Below, one piece after another: positions 16,583 through 25,327 of a stretch of 64,000 bases of DNA. The notes beneath the pieces were generated by a model. That model saw only the letters and a list, made by a program, of their open reading frames with translations. It ran no database searches and was not told the DNA's origin. Source of the DNA: an uncultured Kangiella sp. (GTDB taxonomy: Bacteria; Pseudomonadota; Gammaproteobacteria; Enterobacterales; Kangiellaceae); the NCBI GenBank assembly GCA_947503435.1, contig CANNDL010000001.1, forward strand, positions 147,469-211,468. Reading direction: 5' to 3'. Numbering within the stretch: position 1 is the first letter of the stretch; each line of letters begins with the position of its first letter. Both the position numbers and the translations under genes were made by a program.

Positions 16583-17371
16583 ATGGCATCTTCAGAAACT
16601 CAAAAGATTCGCTTTGGCGGTATAGAACGGCTCTATGGTCGTCATGCACTCGAAGTTTTTGGCAGGGCTCATATCTGCGTAATTGGAGTAGGTGGTGTGG
16701 GTTCTTGGGCAGTTGAGTCTTTGGCGCGTTCAGGAATTGGTAAGATAACCTTGATCGATCCGGATGAGGTCAGTGAATCTAATATTAACCGCCAATTGGT
16801 TGCTCTAGAGTCTACTCTAGGACAAGGCAAAGCTGATGTGCTTGTTGAGCGGATTAAGCAAATCAATCCAGAATGTCAGGTTTCGGTTATTGAAGACCTG
16901 TTAAAGCCAGAAAATACACAAGAGCTCATCTCAAAAGAATTTAGTTATGTGATTGATGCGATAGATAGTGCTCGCAGCAAAGCAGCGTTAATTCGCCATT
17001 GTAAAAGTAACAAGATTAAGCTCATTTGTATTGGCGGAGCCGGTGGCAAAATCGATGCGACACAGATTAGTATTGCAGATATCACTAAGACTCATAACGA
17101 TCCTTTACTGGCAAAAACCCGCTCTATTTTACGTTATGACTATAACTATTCGAGAAACCCAAAGCGCAAGTATCAAATTCCTTGCGTCTACTCGACTGAG
17201 CAAACGGCTTATCCCATGCCTGATGGCACAATTACTCAAGCTAAGCCTGATTCTGAGCGAGCATTAAAAATGGCTTGCGATGTAGGTATGGGCTCGGTAA
17301 CTCATGTGACCGCTACTTTTGCCAATATGGCGGTAGGACAGGTGCTGGCCAAACTATCGCTACAAAACTAA
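16583..17371 (+). CDS. tcdA: tRNA threonylcarbamoyladenosine dehydratase TcdA
   Basis: This 262-residue ThiF/E1-like ATPase catalyses the ATP-dependent cyclisation of t6A37 to ct6A37 in tRNAs reading ANN codons, working with the CsdA-CsdE sulfur system in E. coli. The nucleotide-binding motif GVGGVGSWAVESLARSG (about residues 32-48), the Asp pair LIDPDEV and NINRQL are visible, followed by VIDAIDSARSKAALI. Length and motif order match E. coli TcdA (CsdL, YgdL). The ATG at 16583 follows a short AT-rich leader with no strong ribosome binding site. The following S9 peptidase gene is 67 bases away with its own ribosome binding site. Confidence 0.93.
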   Translation: MASSETQKIRFGGIERLYGRHALEVFGRAHICVIGVGGVGSWAVESLARSGIGKITLIDPDEVSESNINRQLVALESTLGQGKADVLVERIKQINPECQVSVIEDLLKPENTQELISKEFSYVIDAIDSARSKAALIRHCKSNKIKLICIGGAGGKIDATQISIADITKTHNDPLLAKTRSILRYDYNYSRNPKRKYQIPCVYSTEQTAYPMPDGTITQAKPDSERALKMACDVGMGSVTHVTATFANMAVGQVLAKLSLQN

Positions 17372-17438
17372 ACTTTTTCTTTGAGCTTAAAAGCAGTATC
17401 CTACTGGCGCTAAAAAATACTAACTAGGGAAATCCAAG

Positions 17439-19403
17439 ATGAAACATCTATTAATTATTGCTCTTTGCTTATTGGCATTTGGCGCTGAAGCTGCTGAAAA
17501 AGTGCCATTAGAGCATTTTGCAGAAAAGTCTAAATTTAATAGCTTTAAAATCTCGCCAGATGGCAAGCATATTGCGTTTACTTTTGATGACCAAGATCAA
17601 GAAAAGTTAGCAGTGATGGAGTTGGCAACAAAAAAAATCACCACGACTTTTAGTTCTGACGGTAGTGGCCGAGAAATCGCAACGTATATTTGGGCTAGTA
17701 ATGAGCGCATTGTAATGTTGAACCAAAAGATTACAGGCTGGCTTGATGGGCAAGACAAGATGCAAAAGCTGGTTGCAGGAAATATTGATGGTTCAAAACG
17801 TATAGAGCTTCTTGATTTTAAAATTTCTCGCTCTGGTATTAGAATTTTATCCCCTTTGCATGATGATCCTAAATATATCTTAGTTGGGAAATATCATTGG
17901 ACTGATAAAGGGGGGGTTAAATTAAATAAGATGAATGTCTTTAACAGTAAGTTTGTCTATGTAAAAGACTCACCAAAGACTAAAGGTACTTCAAAGTCCA
18001 CGATCAGAAGCATAGCTGTTGATACTGATAATCAAGCACGAGCCGCATTTGAATTTGACCCGGTCGATGAAAATGACGATGAAGACAACGTATCTTACCT
18101 TCACTATAAAGCCGGAGATGATTGGGAGCTTTTAACACTACCTAAACACAGAGATTCAATTCCAACAGTAGGGATTCTAGGTTTTGATAAGAGTAATACT
18201 AAGTTCTACTTTGTATCTAACCATGACTTAGATCACGATGGCGTTACTGGTGTTTTTGAGTTTGATTTAAAAAGTAGAAAAACAAAGTTTCTATTTAGAC
18301 ATCCTGACGTAGATATTGCTGGCGGTGTGTATGGTCCCAGTGGCGAGTTAGTGGCTGTTGCTTATCAGGCGGGTTATACCAATTACTTCTATATCGATGA
18401 AGCTAGTAATCAAAAAGAGGTTAACTTCCATAAATCGCTTAGAGCAAGTTTTAAGGAGGAGGACTTTAGTTTAAGTTCATATTCAAAAGACGGCTCTTTA
18501 GCAACTTTGCGCGTTGCTAGTGATAGAAACCCTGGTGATTATTATATTTTTGATCGCAAAAAGAATTCTGCGACTTATATTGGTAGCTCTATGCTTAATA
18601 TAAAGCCAAAGAAGATGTCTGTAGTTGAGCCCTTTGTTTTTACTGCTAGAGATGGTTTAAAAATGTATGGGCTAATGACTATCCCTAAAGGAAAGCAATT
18701 GAAAGACTTACCATTAGTTATTTACCCTCATGGTGGTCCCTATGGCGTTCGAGATAATTGGCGCTGGGATAGAAGAGCACAGATGCTAGCAAATAATGGT
18801 TACTTAGTTATACAGTTGGATTTCCGCGGTTCTGGCGGTTATGGAAAGGATTTTAGAGAGGAGGGTAAAGGTCAATGGGGAGCTAAAATGCAAGACGACC
18901 TCACCGACGTTACAAAATGGGCTATCAAACAAGGCTATGCTGATAAAGAGCGCGTTTGTATTCATGGTGTAAGTTATGGCGGATATGCATCAATGCAAGC
19001 TGTGGTTAAAGAGCCTGATTTATATAAGTGCTCCATACCTGATGCAGGTCCATATGAACTTCGTATACAGTGGGATGAAGCGGATAGTTTTCGCTATAAT
19101 CGCGCAGCTGGCGAAAGGTATTTGAAATGGATGCTAGGTGATAACCAGCCTTTGCGAATTCATGAACGCTCACCTGCGTATCATGTTGATAAGTTAAAAG
19201 CTGCTTTATTTATTGTACATGGTTCAGAAGATGTAAGAGTACCTATTGAAAATGCTTACTTTTTGGAAGAGAAATTGAAAAAAGCCGGTAAGCCATATAT
19301 CAAAATGTATAAAAAAGATGGGCATGGTTTTAGTAAGAAAGAATACCGAGTTGAACTATATGATAAGATGCTTAAGTTTTTAGATAAACACATTGGTAAA
19401 TAA
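17439..19403 (+). CDS. S9-family serine peptidase (acylaminoacyl/prolyl oligopeptidase type), exported
   Basis: The 654-residue protein has a signal peptide (about 1-19, ending GAEA), a beta-propeller N-terminal part starting FNSFKISPDGKHIAF, and a C-terminal alpha/beta-hydrolase. The triad residues are Ser in GVSYGG (near residue 514), Asp in GSEDVRV (near 597) and His in DGHGF (near 631). The oxyanion region is YPHGGPYGVRD. It differs in length and motif detail from the S9 peptidase at 7752, so the two are old paralogues and not a recent duplication. It probably cleaves peptides in the periplasm. AGGGAAA before ATG 17439 acts as ribosome binding site, and a UUCG-loop terminator follows. Confidence 0.92.
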   Translation: MKHLLIIALCLLAFGAEAAEKVPLEHFAEKSKFNSFKISPDGKHIAFTFDDQDQEKLAVMELATKKITTTFSSDGSGREIATYIWASNERIVMLNQKITGWLDGQDKMQKLVAGNIDGSKRIELLDFKISRSGIRILSPLHDDPKYILVGKYHWTDKGGVKLNKMNVFNSKFVYVKDSPKTKGTSKSTIRSIAVDTDNQARAAFEFDPVDENDDEDNVSYLHYKAGDDWELLTLPKHRDSIPTVGILGFDKSNTKFYFVSNHDLDHDGVTGVFEFDLKSRKTKFLFRHPDVDIAGGVYGPSGELVAVAYQAGYTNYFYIDEASNQKEVNFHKSLRASFKEEDFSLSSYSKDGSLATLRVASDRNPGDYYIFDRKKNSATYIGSSMLNIKPKKMSVVEPFVFTARDGLKMYGLMTIPKGKQLKDLPLVIYPHGGPYGVRDNWRWDRRAQMLANNGYLVIQLDFRGSGGYGKDFREEGKGQWGAKMQDDLTDVTKWAIKQGYADKERVCIHGVSYGGYASMQAVVKEPDLYKCSIPDAGPYELRIQWDEADSFRYNRAAGERYLKWMLGDNQPLRIHERSPAYHVDKLKAALFIVHGSEDVRVPIENAYFLEEKLKKAGKPYIKMYKKDGHGFSKKEYRVELYDKMLKFLDKHIGK

Positions 19404-19404
19404 G

Positions 19405-19430
19405 AAAAAGCTGCTTCGGCAGCTTTTTTA
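19405..19430 (+). terminator. Intrinsic terminator with UUCG tetraloop
   Basis: A 10-bp stem (19405-19414 with 19419-19428, core GCTGC/GCAGC) is closed by the very stable TTCG loop. The T-run follows directly after the S9 peptidase gene. Confidence 0.93.
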
Positions 19431-19517
19431 ATAAGTGGAACCTAATTTATAGAAAAATGTAACCAATTAATGCTATTAATGGTCGTATAGTTAAATAAAT
19501 AACATTTATGATTGAAT

Positions 19518-20036
19518 ATGAAAAAATATAGTATGTCTATATTAACATTTTTATTACTTCTAACATCAAATGTTGTCTTAAGTGACAGCAGTGTAAGTTG
19601 GAAAAACCCTGATGACTATACTGATATTGATGCCGCTGAAGAATCGCAAAAAAAGTTTGAGCAGAGAACTTTTGCAAGCTTGGAAAAACATATTGAGAAG
19701 CTGAGTAAAGCTTTGCCTCAAGGTCAGAAGCTCTGGCTTAAAGTGGTTGATGTAGATTTGGCCGGTAGGGTTTTACCAGGCATTTCTTATGGTGGACAAA
19801 CGGCTCGTAATTATAGAATTATTGAGCATCATTATTTCCCGAAAATGACGTTTAATTACCATCTTTCAGATACCACTGGAAAAGTATTAGAGTCGGGAGA
19901 CGTAACACTGAAAGATATTGCGTTTCAAGATCGGATCATTCCAAGAGGCGCTAAAAGAGACCCTCTCAATTATGAAAAAACTATGATTACCAAGTGGTTT
20001 AACAAAACTTTCCCCCAACAAGTGGCGAAAAACTGA
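19518..20036 (+). CDS. DUF3016 family exported protein
   Basis: This is a 172-residue exported protein of unknown function. It has a signal peptide (MKKYSMSILTFLLLLTSNVV, cleavage near residue 23). The mature part contains VSWKNPDDYTDI, ASLEKHIEKLSKALPQGQKL, VDLAGRVLPG and the end MITKWFNKTF; this pattern matches DUF3016. The family occurs in many gammaproteobacteria next to no fixed partner. I chose ATG 19518 over the TTG two codons earlier because a Lys-rich signal start follows the ATG. It stands alone with its own terminator. Confidence 0.82.
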   Translation: MKKYSMSILTFLLLLTSNVVLSDSSVSWKNPDDYTDIDAAEESQKKFEQRTFASLEKHIEKLSKALPQGQKLWLKVVDVDLAGRVLPGISYGGQTARNYRIIEHHYFPKMTFNYHLSDTTGKVLESGDVTLKDIAFQDRIIPRGAKRDPLNYEKTMITKWFNKTFPQQVAKN

Positions 20037-20059
20037 GATACGGATATCCTGACAACCGG

Positions 20060-20084
20060 AAGGAGGCTTAATGCCTCCTTTTTT
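20060..20084 (+). terminator. Intrinsic terminator of the DUF3016 gene
   Basis: An 8-bp stem (20060-20067 with 20073-20080, core AGGAGGC) with a 5-base loop is followed by a T-run. It lies 23 bases after the stop codon. Confidence 0.88.
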
Positions 20085-20091
20085 ATGCAAG

Positions 20092-20116
20092 AAAAAAGAC
20101 GCTCTAAAGCGTCTTT
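20092..20116 (-). terminator. Intrinsic terminator of ssrA
   Basis: On the minus strand a 9-bp stem (20108-20116 with 20095-20103, core GACGCT) is followed by six U. It begins 11 bases after the CCA end of tmRNA. Confidence 0.88.
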
Positions 20117-20127
20117 AAACTATCAGT

Positions 20128-20477
20128 TGGTGGAGGCGGCGGGAATTGAACCCGCGTCCGCAAATCCTCTGCTCAAGGCTCTACATGCTTAGAACCACCT
20201 TTAATTTAATCTAGCTCGAGCCGATGGGCAGGCTTAGTCAGACGATCTCGAGGATAATTTCACAGTTGGCTGCCGAGAACAGTTACCTGCTAGTTCCTGT
20301 AATGACTGTCGAGCTCCTACCAAGAACGCTCAGAGGCGACAGTTAGCCGATTAAGCGGCTAAAGCGTAGTTGTCTTCGTTTGCAACTATAAAGTTTTAGC
20401 TTTGATTTTACGAGATTCGCTAACATCTCGACATGCACCCAGAGGTTCGTAACCCACGTCGAAGCCAAGTCGCCCCC
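20128..20477 (-). ncRNA. ssrA: tmRNA (transfer-messenger RNA)
   Basis: The RNA is 350 nucleotides. Its 5' end GGGGGCG (20477-20471) pairs with the 3' end CGCCTCC that precedes ACCA (ending at 20128), forming the seven-pair acceptor stem with one G-U pair. The tRNA-like T arm (GGTTCAATTCC type, near 20150) and the conserved CTTGGCTTCGACG start are present. The internal reading frame encodes the proteolysis tag ANEDNYALAA. With SmpB, it rescues ribosomes stalled on broken mRNA and marks the product for degradation. CCA is encoded. SmpB lies 4.3 kb away at 24749-25231 on the same strand and not directly beside ssrA. Confidence 0.97.
20351..20383 (-). other. tmRNA tag-peptide reading frame (ANEDNYALAA)
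   Basis: The resume codon is GCA (complement of 20381-20383) and the frame ends at TAA (20353-20351). It gives ANEDNYALAA, against ANDENYALAA in E. coli, keeping the C-terminal YALAA degron read by ClpXP/ClpAP and SspB. A, N and L positions are all conserved; only D and E are swapped. Confidence 0.93.
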
Positions 20478-20487
20478 AGAATTTTGG

Positions 20488-20515
20488 ATTATAGGCTATA
20501 TGGTGCCCATAGCAA
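20488..20515 (-). promoter_or_regulatory. ssrA promoter
   Basis: On the minus strand a perfect -10 box TATAAT (20493-20488) lies 10 bases before the mature tmRNA 5' end. A -35 like TTGCTA (20515-20510) lies 16 bases upstream of it. Position relative to the RNA makes this credible. Confidence 0.7.
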
Positions 20516-20617
20516 GTCATTTCAAGGAATTGGTTTGAAGTTCTAAATTTCAATTTGTGGTTTAGTTAACATTTATAATAATTTCAAGCAGTTAAACTTC
20601 ATTTTCTAGGAGGTTTA

Positions 20618-21418
20618 ATGTCTGCACAAATCCAACAAAAAGTTAATTTTGCCATGATGTCTCATCAAGGTATTGAGCGTCAAACGAATGATGACAAGGT
20701 CTTTGCTTCGGTAGATTTAGGGCTGTGGATCTTGTCGGACGGTGTAGGTGGGCTCGCGCAAGGAGAACAAGCAAGCCAATTCGTGGTTGACGAAATTAAC
20801 AAATCAATAAGCCTGGGCCGAAATCTTAAAACGGCAGTTCATTCCGCTCACTCTGTAATCAAAGCCTACAATAAGCATGAGACCGAAGATCGCGGGGCAA
20901 CAGTTGTAACTTTGTTGCATAAAAATGATCACTACGAAATTGCCTGGGTTGGTGATAGTCGTGCTTATTTGTGGAATTCCGTGGATTCTAGCTTAGAGCA
21001 GTTGACGGAAGATCATACTTTGGTTCAAAAATTGATTAATGCAGGCTTGCTTGATGCAAAAGAGGCAAAAAACCATCCTAAACGTCATGTAATCACTCAG
21101 TGCTTAGGCATTGAAGATCAACATCAATTAGATATTGGGCTACTTGAGCGAGAGTGGCAATATGGAGATTCAGTACTAATTGTCAGTGATGGCTTGTATG
21201 AAGAGATAGAAGAAGAAGCGCTAATTCAATGTTTAAAGCAAACACGAGACAATCAAGCAAAAGTTGAACAGCTGATAGAAATGGCATGTAAGAATGGGGG
21301 AAAGGACAACCTATCTTTAATTTTAATCGATTCACCGGTAACAGAGCTTAAAAAACAATCAAAAGGTGATTTTATAAGCATAGTGACTAACTGGCTTAAG
21401 AAATTTAAGAAGGGCTAA
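20618..21418 (+). CDS. PP2C-type protein serine/threonine phosphatase
   Basis: This soluble 266-residue phosphatase belongs to the PPM/PP2C metal-dependent family, bacterial Stp/PrpC type. It shows the metal-binding motifs in order: RQTNDD near the N-terminus, SDGVGGLAQGEQAS, RGATVVTLL, AWVGDSRAYLW, SDGLYEE and GGKDNLSLI. Such enzymes remove phosphate from Ser/Thr kinase substrates and from the kinase itself. A very strong ribosome binding site (AGGAGGT) precedes ATG 20618. It is the first gene of a tight operon with an FHA protein (3-base gap) and a Ser/Thr kinase, so writer, eraser and reader of phospho-threonine are encoded together. The promoter lies in the 140 bases shared with divergent ssrA. 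Confidence 0.93.
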   Translation: MSAQIQQKVNFAMMSHQGIERQTNDDKVFASVDLGLWILSDGVGGLAQGEQASQFVVDEINKSISLGRNLKTAVHSAHSVIKAYNKHETEDRGATVVTLLHKNDHYEIAWVGDSRAYLWNSVDSSLEQLTEDHTLVQKLINAGLLDAKEAKNHPKRHVITQCLGIEDQHQLDIGLLEREWQYGDSVLIVSDGLYEEIEEEALIQCLKQTRDNQAKVEQLIEMACKNGGKDNLSLILIDSPVTELKKQSKGDFISIVTNWLKKFKKG

Positions 21419-21421
21419 ATT

Positions 21422-21964
21422 ATGAGTAATGAGAAAGAACCAAAAAAGACTAACACTTACCGTGAAGATAAAGCTGGACCGCAGGGCACTCTAGTTTTTG
21501 ACTCGAAGAAAGTTGATCAGATGATTGCCGAAGAAATTCAGCGTCAGGAAGATGATGGTAGTAAAGTGGCAGCGTTGGTTGCAACAACTAAGCCTCACAT
21601 TGGCGAGCAATTTGTTTTGCAAGAAGGTAAGAATGTCATAGGGCGTGGAAAAGGTAATAGCGTAACTATTTATGACCCCGCAGCCTCTGCGACACATGCT
21701 CAGATTACTTTTCAATCAGGTGAATGGAAAATTTTAAACTTGCTGTCATCGAATGGCACAATAGTAAATGGCGAAAAAATCACCGATAGAGTCTTGTCTT
21801 TTGGCGATAGAATTCAAGTAGGTCATACAGAATTTTTATTTACCCTTGTGAATGAGTCGTCGACTACTGAAACATCAAGCAAGGCACCGATTAACTGGTT
21901 TGCATTTACAGCCGCCGCGGTAGCTACATTAGCAATAATAATCGTTATTTTATTACTATTCTAA
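21422..21964 (+). CDS. FHA-domain protein with C-terminal membrane anchor
   Basis: The 180-residue protein has a charged, Thr-containing N-terminal tail (about 1-60) and a forkhead-associated domain (about 65-150). Phosphothreonine-binding residues are visible: IGRGKGNSV (Arg), ASATHAQI (Ser and His) and SSNGTIVNG (Asn, Gly). A single C-terminal hydrophobic segment of about 20 residues (AAAVATLAIIIVILLLF) ends the protein, so it is probably tail-anchored with the FHA domain in the cytoplasm. It would bind phosphorylated Thr on the kinase or another protein. The tail threonines before the domain may themselves be phosphorylated, as in GarA; this is inference. It lies between the phosphatase and kinase genes with gaps of 3 and 1 bases. 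Confidence 0.9.
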   Translation: MSNEKEPKKTNTYREDKAGPQGTLVFDSKKVDQMIAEEIQRQEDDGSKVAALVATTKPHIGEQFVLQEGKNVIGRGKGNSVTIYDPAASATHAQITFQSGEWKILNLLSSNGTIVNGEKITDRVLSFGDRIQVGHTEFLFTLVNESSTTETSSKAPINWFAFTAAAVATLAIIIVILLLF

Positions 21965-21965
21965 A

Positions 21966-23684
21966 ATGACCGAAAGTACCTTCATTGGTCGCTATAAAAT
22001 TCTAGAAGAGCTCGGCCGTGGCGCAATGTCAGTGGTATACCGAGCCGAAGACCCTGATATAGGTCGACAATTGGCGATCAAATTGCTTAAACACGATTTG
22101 ATTGAAAAAGATGAATATAGAAAATTATTTGTCAGTGAAGCAAAGTCTGCCGGGCGTTTAAGTCATCCTTCGATCGTTACCATTTATGATACCGGCATTT
22201 GGAATGGACGTCCCTTTATTGCAATGGAATTACTGGGAGGTACTACTTTAGATGAGTATTTATATCTAAACGAGACCTTGAGTTTAGATGAGCTAATAAG
22301 GATGGCCAAAAAACTTTCACAAGCATTGGATTATGCGCACCGACAAGGCGTGATTCATAGGGACCTCAAGCCAGAAAATATTTTTGTTGTAGAAGGTGGT
22401 AAAAATTTTAAAATCACTGATTTTGGCATAGCAAAAATAGAAAGTGATTTTTTAGAAGAACAGTTTCATCTTAATGAAAGAGAGTCGATAGAAAGAGATG
22501 ATAAAATTATGGGCACACCTGCCTATATGTCACCCGAACAAATTTCTGGACATGGAGTTGATGCAAAAACTGATTTCTACTCTTTGGGGGTAATTCTTTA
22601 TCAAGCTTCCAAAGGTGAACTTCCCTTCAAGGCGGTTAATCACGCAGCAATGTTGCAGGCAGTTTTGCAGCAAAATCCTGAACCTCTTAATATCAGTACC
22701 GAATCTGAAGTTATTTGGCAAAGTATTGTTTTTAGATTGTTACAAAAAAATCCTGATTTACGCTACGAATCTGCTCAAGTATTAATAAGTGAATTGGAAA
22801 AGCTTGATAAAGAGCATCATGAAAATATCAAGGGATTGGCTGAGTTTAAGTTTGTTTCAATGAGTGCTCGCTGGGCGATCGGACTCTCCGCATTCGTTTT
22901 TATAGTCATGATTTTGGGAATGTTTTGGGTAAATAAAAAGCAAACTGATTTGATGAATCAATTAATGTTCGATTATGGTTTTTCAATAAGCCAAATTATA
23001 GCCAGTGAGGCTGCAGAGCCATTGTTATTAGAGGAATCACTTTCATTACAATCTATCACCGAAACGATAGCTGAAAATCAACAAATACTATACTTAAGCA
23101 TTCTTAATAAAGATAAGCACATTGCTAGTAGTAGTACCAAGTCTGAGCTAGGACTTCCGTTTGAACGCAAACAAATAAATTGGCAGCGTTTATTTACCTC
23201 TGATAAAGGCTCCATTTTTTTAGATGAGCTAAGTTTTTCAGAACCAGTGTATTTTTTTGATAGTCCGATTATTTATCAACAAAAAGAAGTTGGTCGAGTT
23301 AATGTCGCGATTAGTCGAGCTAATTTGCAACAAGCGACTAACTCGTCATTAGTTACCATGATCATTTGGATGCTATTAATCTTATTGGTGGTATTTTTAG
23401 GTATCTATTGGCTGACCAAGAAATTTGCTAAACGAGTAAATATAAGTCGCCAGAAATTACATGACATAAGATTGTATGGTGAAGCTGAACCTATTGTGAT
23501 TGGATTGCATGATGAGTTAGGCAGAATGGAGCAGGAGATCAATCGATTATCACAAAAAATAGCCGGATTAACTAGAACTCAAAGAATTACTTTGGTCGAT
23601 GTTAATGCCGAATTAGAAGCCGAAGTTAAACAGATGCAAGACTTAGAAAAAACAATAGTGATTCCACAAAAAAAAGATCTGTAA
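21966..23684 (+). CDS. Membrane receptor Ser/Thr protein kinase with extracytoplasmic sensor and HAMP-like region
   Basis: The 572-residue protein starts with a complete Hanks-type kinase domain (about 10-280): LGRGAMSVVY loop, Lys39 in LAIK, HRDLKPEN with catalytic Asp133, DFG at 152-154, and GTPAYMSPE. Two hydrophobic segments (about 302-321 and 463-484) flank a 140-residue extracytoplasmic part. This part has the size of a single-Cache-type sensor, with segments such as ILYLSILNKDKHIAS. After the second segment comes a HAMP-like helix pair and a coiled coil. It has no PASTA repeats, unlike PknB, so it senses something other than muropeptides. The C-terminal cytoplasmic helices on a kinase whose catalytic domain is N-terminal are unusual. 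Confidence 0.92.
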   Translation: MTESTFIGRYKILEELGRGAMSVVYRAEDPDIGRQLAIKLLKHDLIEKDEYRKLFVSEAKSAGRLSHPSIVTIYDTGIWNGRPFIAMELLGGTTLDEYLYLNETLSLDELIRMAKKLSQALDYAHRQGVIHRDLKPENIFVVEGGKNFKITDFGIAKIESDFLEEQFHLNERESIERDDKIMGTPAYMSPEQISGHGVDAKTDFYSLGVILYQASKGELPFKAVNHAAMLQAVLQQNPEPLNISTESEVIWQSIVFRLLQKNPDLRYESAQVLISELEKLDKEHHENIKGLAEFKFVSMSARWAIGLSAFVFIVMILGMFWVNKKQTDLMNQLMFDYGFSISQIIASEAAEPLLLEESLSLQSITETIAENQQILYLSILNKDKHIASSSTKSELGLPFERKQINWQRLFTSDKGSIFLDELSFSEPVYFFDSPIIYQQKEVGRVNVAISRANLQQATNSSLVTMIIWMLLILLVVFLGIYWLTKKFAKRVNISRQKLHDIRLYGEAEPIVIGLHDELGRMEQEINRLSQKIAGLTRTQRITLVDVNAELEAEVKQMQDLEKTIVIPQKKDL

Positions 23685-23687
23685 ACA

Positions 23688-24656
23688 TTAAAGCTCTTTT
23701 AGTTTCTGTTGCAAATTATAGACTCTATCTTTATATACCAAAGCCAAGTCATCATTGGGCTTAATTTCCAGGATATCGTTCCATATGTTGAGTGCTGGCT
23801 CTAGCTGTTGATTCCGATAAAGTTTGAGGGCTTCTTGGTGCATAGATTCTGTGACTAGTAATCGAGCGTCAATAAAGTCATCTAATCCTAAACTATAATT
23901 TGAGTCGGTTTTGAATGATTGAGAAAGCAGAGGATAAGCTTTATCTATACTGTCTTTTTGGGCTAATAATAAAGCACTGTAACTGGCTTTTTCACAGGTT
24001 ATTTGAGTGGATAATTGGGTGAGTTGATTTTGATTAGTTTGAGAAAACTTGTTATCTTGCAGCAGCCCTTGAATCAAAAATGAAGCTTCCGAATAATCTT
24101 TTTCTGAACGCTCAATATCGACTTGACGCTGAGTAGCAAGGACGAGTTTGTTTTGTAACTCATCACTGCTAGCAAGTTGCGGATTAGACATTGCCCAATC
24201 AATGGCTTGATTGTACTCTTTTTGAATCAATAGTTGATCCATTTCTTCAAAATTGATTTTTGATGCGATATTCGTTATTACTGGCTGAGTTTTTGAAGGG
24301 AATGCGGTTATAGTTGTGGTGGGGCTATGATATTTTGATGGAATTAAAAGGAGCTGCCCAATGGTTAAAGACTGATTGATATCAATATTATTATAATCAG
24401 CTAGCTGGCGAAACAAGCTTGCAGAACCCATCATTTTCGATGCAATAACCCCCAGAGTATCACCCTTTACCACTCGGTATTCAACTGGCTTAATCGGTGC
24501 AGGCTTGAGCGTTGGCTTGTTTGGCTTGGAAACACTTTTTGCGTCTGCAGCATCAACGATTTGCACTTCATCTTGGCTTCTATCCTGTACGAAAGAGCAA
24601 GCAGATAAGCTTAATATAAAAAAGCCTATTGTTATAAATGTTAACAGGTTTCGCAT
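23688..24656 (-). CDS. LysM-domain lipoprotein with TPR-like C-terminal part
   Basis: The 322-residue protein has a lipoprotein signal (lipobox LSAC, Cys20). One LysM domain (about 58-108, from YRVVKGDTLGVIASKMMG to IGQLLLIPSKY) binds peptidoglycan sugars. A helical remainder (about 130-322) has repeats such as KEYNQAIDWAMSN and EALKLYRNQQLEPALNIW that look like tetratricopeptide helices. It is probably a wall-attached envelope protein that organises partners. It ends 3 bases from the kinase stop codon, converging with that operon. Function is not known; related genes often sit near smpB in marine gammaproteobacteria, which I recall but cannot verify here. Confidence 0.83.
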   Translation of the reverse strand: MRNLLTFITIGFFILSLSACSFVQDRSQDEVQIVDAADAKSVSKPNKPTLKPAPIKPVEYRVVKGDTLGVIASKMMGSASLFRQLADYNNIDINQSLTIGQLLLIPSKYHSPTTTITAFPSKTQPVITNIASKINFEEMDQLLIQKEYNQAIDWAMSNPQLASSDELQNKLVLATQRQVDIERSEKDYSEASFLIQGLLQDNKFSQTNQNQLTQLSTQITCEKASYSALLLAQKDSIDKAYPLLSQSFKTDSNYSLGLDDFIDARLLVTESMHQEALKLYRNQQLEPALNIWNDILEIKPNDDLALVYKDRVYNLQQKLKEL

Positions 24657-24748
24657 TAATGAAATCTAACTAGCTTTAAGTGATGTTTAAGATTGTAGCA
24701 AGTCATTGATTGTAATCAAAATACAAGCTGCGGAGTTTGTGACCAAGT

Positions 24749-25231
24749 TTAAGTATTGTGGTGTTTGAGTATGCGTTCTTTGGTTTTATTCCATTCTCTT
24801 TCTTTTTCGGTTGCTCTCTTATCGTGCTGTTTCTTACCTTTGGCCAAACCGATCTCTAGTTTGGCACGGGATTTACTCCAGTACATAGCCAATGCTACCA
24901 CGGTCGAGCCTTGTTGTTCGGCGCCTCTAAATAGTTGGGCTAACTCATGATTGTTCAATAGCAATTTTCGAGTTCTTAACGGATCGGCAATGACATGGGT
25001 TGAAGCACTAAGAAGTGGACTAATGTGGCAACCAAAGAGCCACGCCTCACCATCTTTTAATAAGATATAACTCTCTGACAAATTGGCTTTGCCTTCTCTT
25101 AAGCTTTTAACTTCCCAGCCCTGTAAAACCAATCCCGCTTCGAAGGTTTTCTCGATATGATAATCATGACGAGCTCTTTTGTTTAAGGCAATAGTGCTTG
25201 CGTTTGATTTATTTTTCTTTTGCTTTGCCAA
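24749..25231 (-). CDS. smpB: SsrA-binding protein SmpB
   Basis: This 160-residue OB-fold protein binds the tRNA-like part of tmRNA and delivers it to stalled ribosomes. It matches E. coli SmpB throughout: [13 protein letters not shown] near the N-terminus, [35 protein letters not shown], and the C-terminal [18 protein letters not shown] tail that enters the decoding centre. The start must be TTG at 25231, because homology begins at that residue and no ATG is available. Its RNA partner ssrA is at 20128-20477. It is divergent from ratA, the usual arrangement, with a 96-base promoter region. Confidence 0.97.
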   Translation of the reverse strand: MAKQKKNKSNASTIALNKRARHDYHIEKTFEAGLVLQGWEVKSLREGKANLSESYILLKDGEAWLFGCHISPLLSASTHVIADPLRTRKLLLNNHELAQLFRGAEQQGSTVVALAMYWSKSRAKLEIGLAKGKKQHDKRATEKEREWNKTKERILKHHNT

Positions 25232-25327
25232 GGTGAGTTATTTGATTGAGTAAGGTAATGATAGAATTATAGCATCCACCCTAGGACAGATGCTACAATC
25301 GGTTCAACTTAGAATATTCGGCTTATC

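Noticed and set aside
20618-23684. Type VI secretion regulatory module (TagF/PpkA/PppA/Fha)
   Set aside because: The kinase, phosphatase and FHA trio resembles it, but no Tss/Hcp/Vgr genes occur anywhere in the window.
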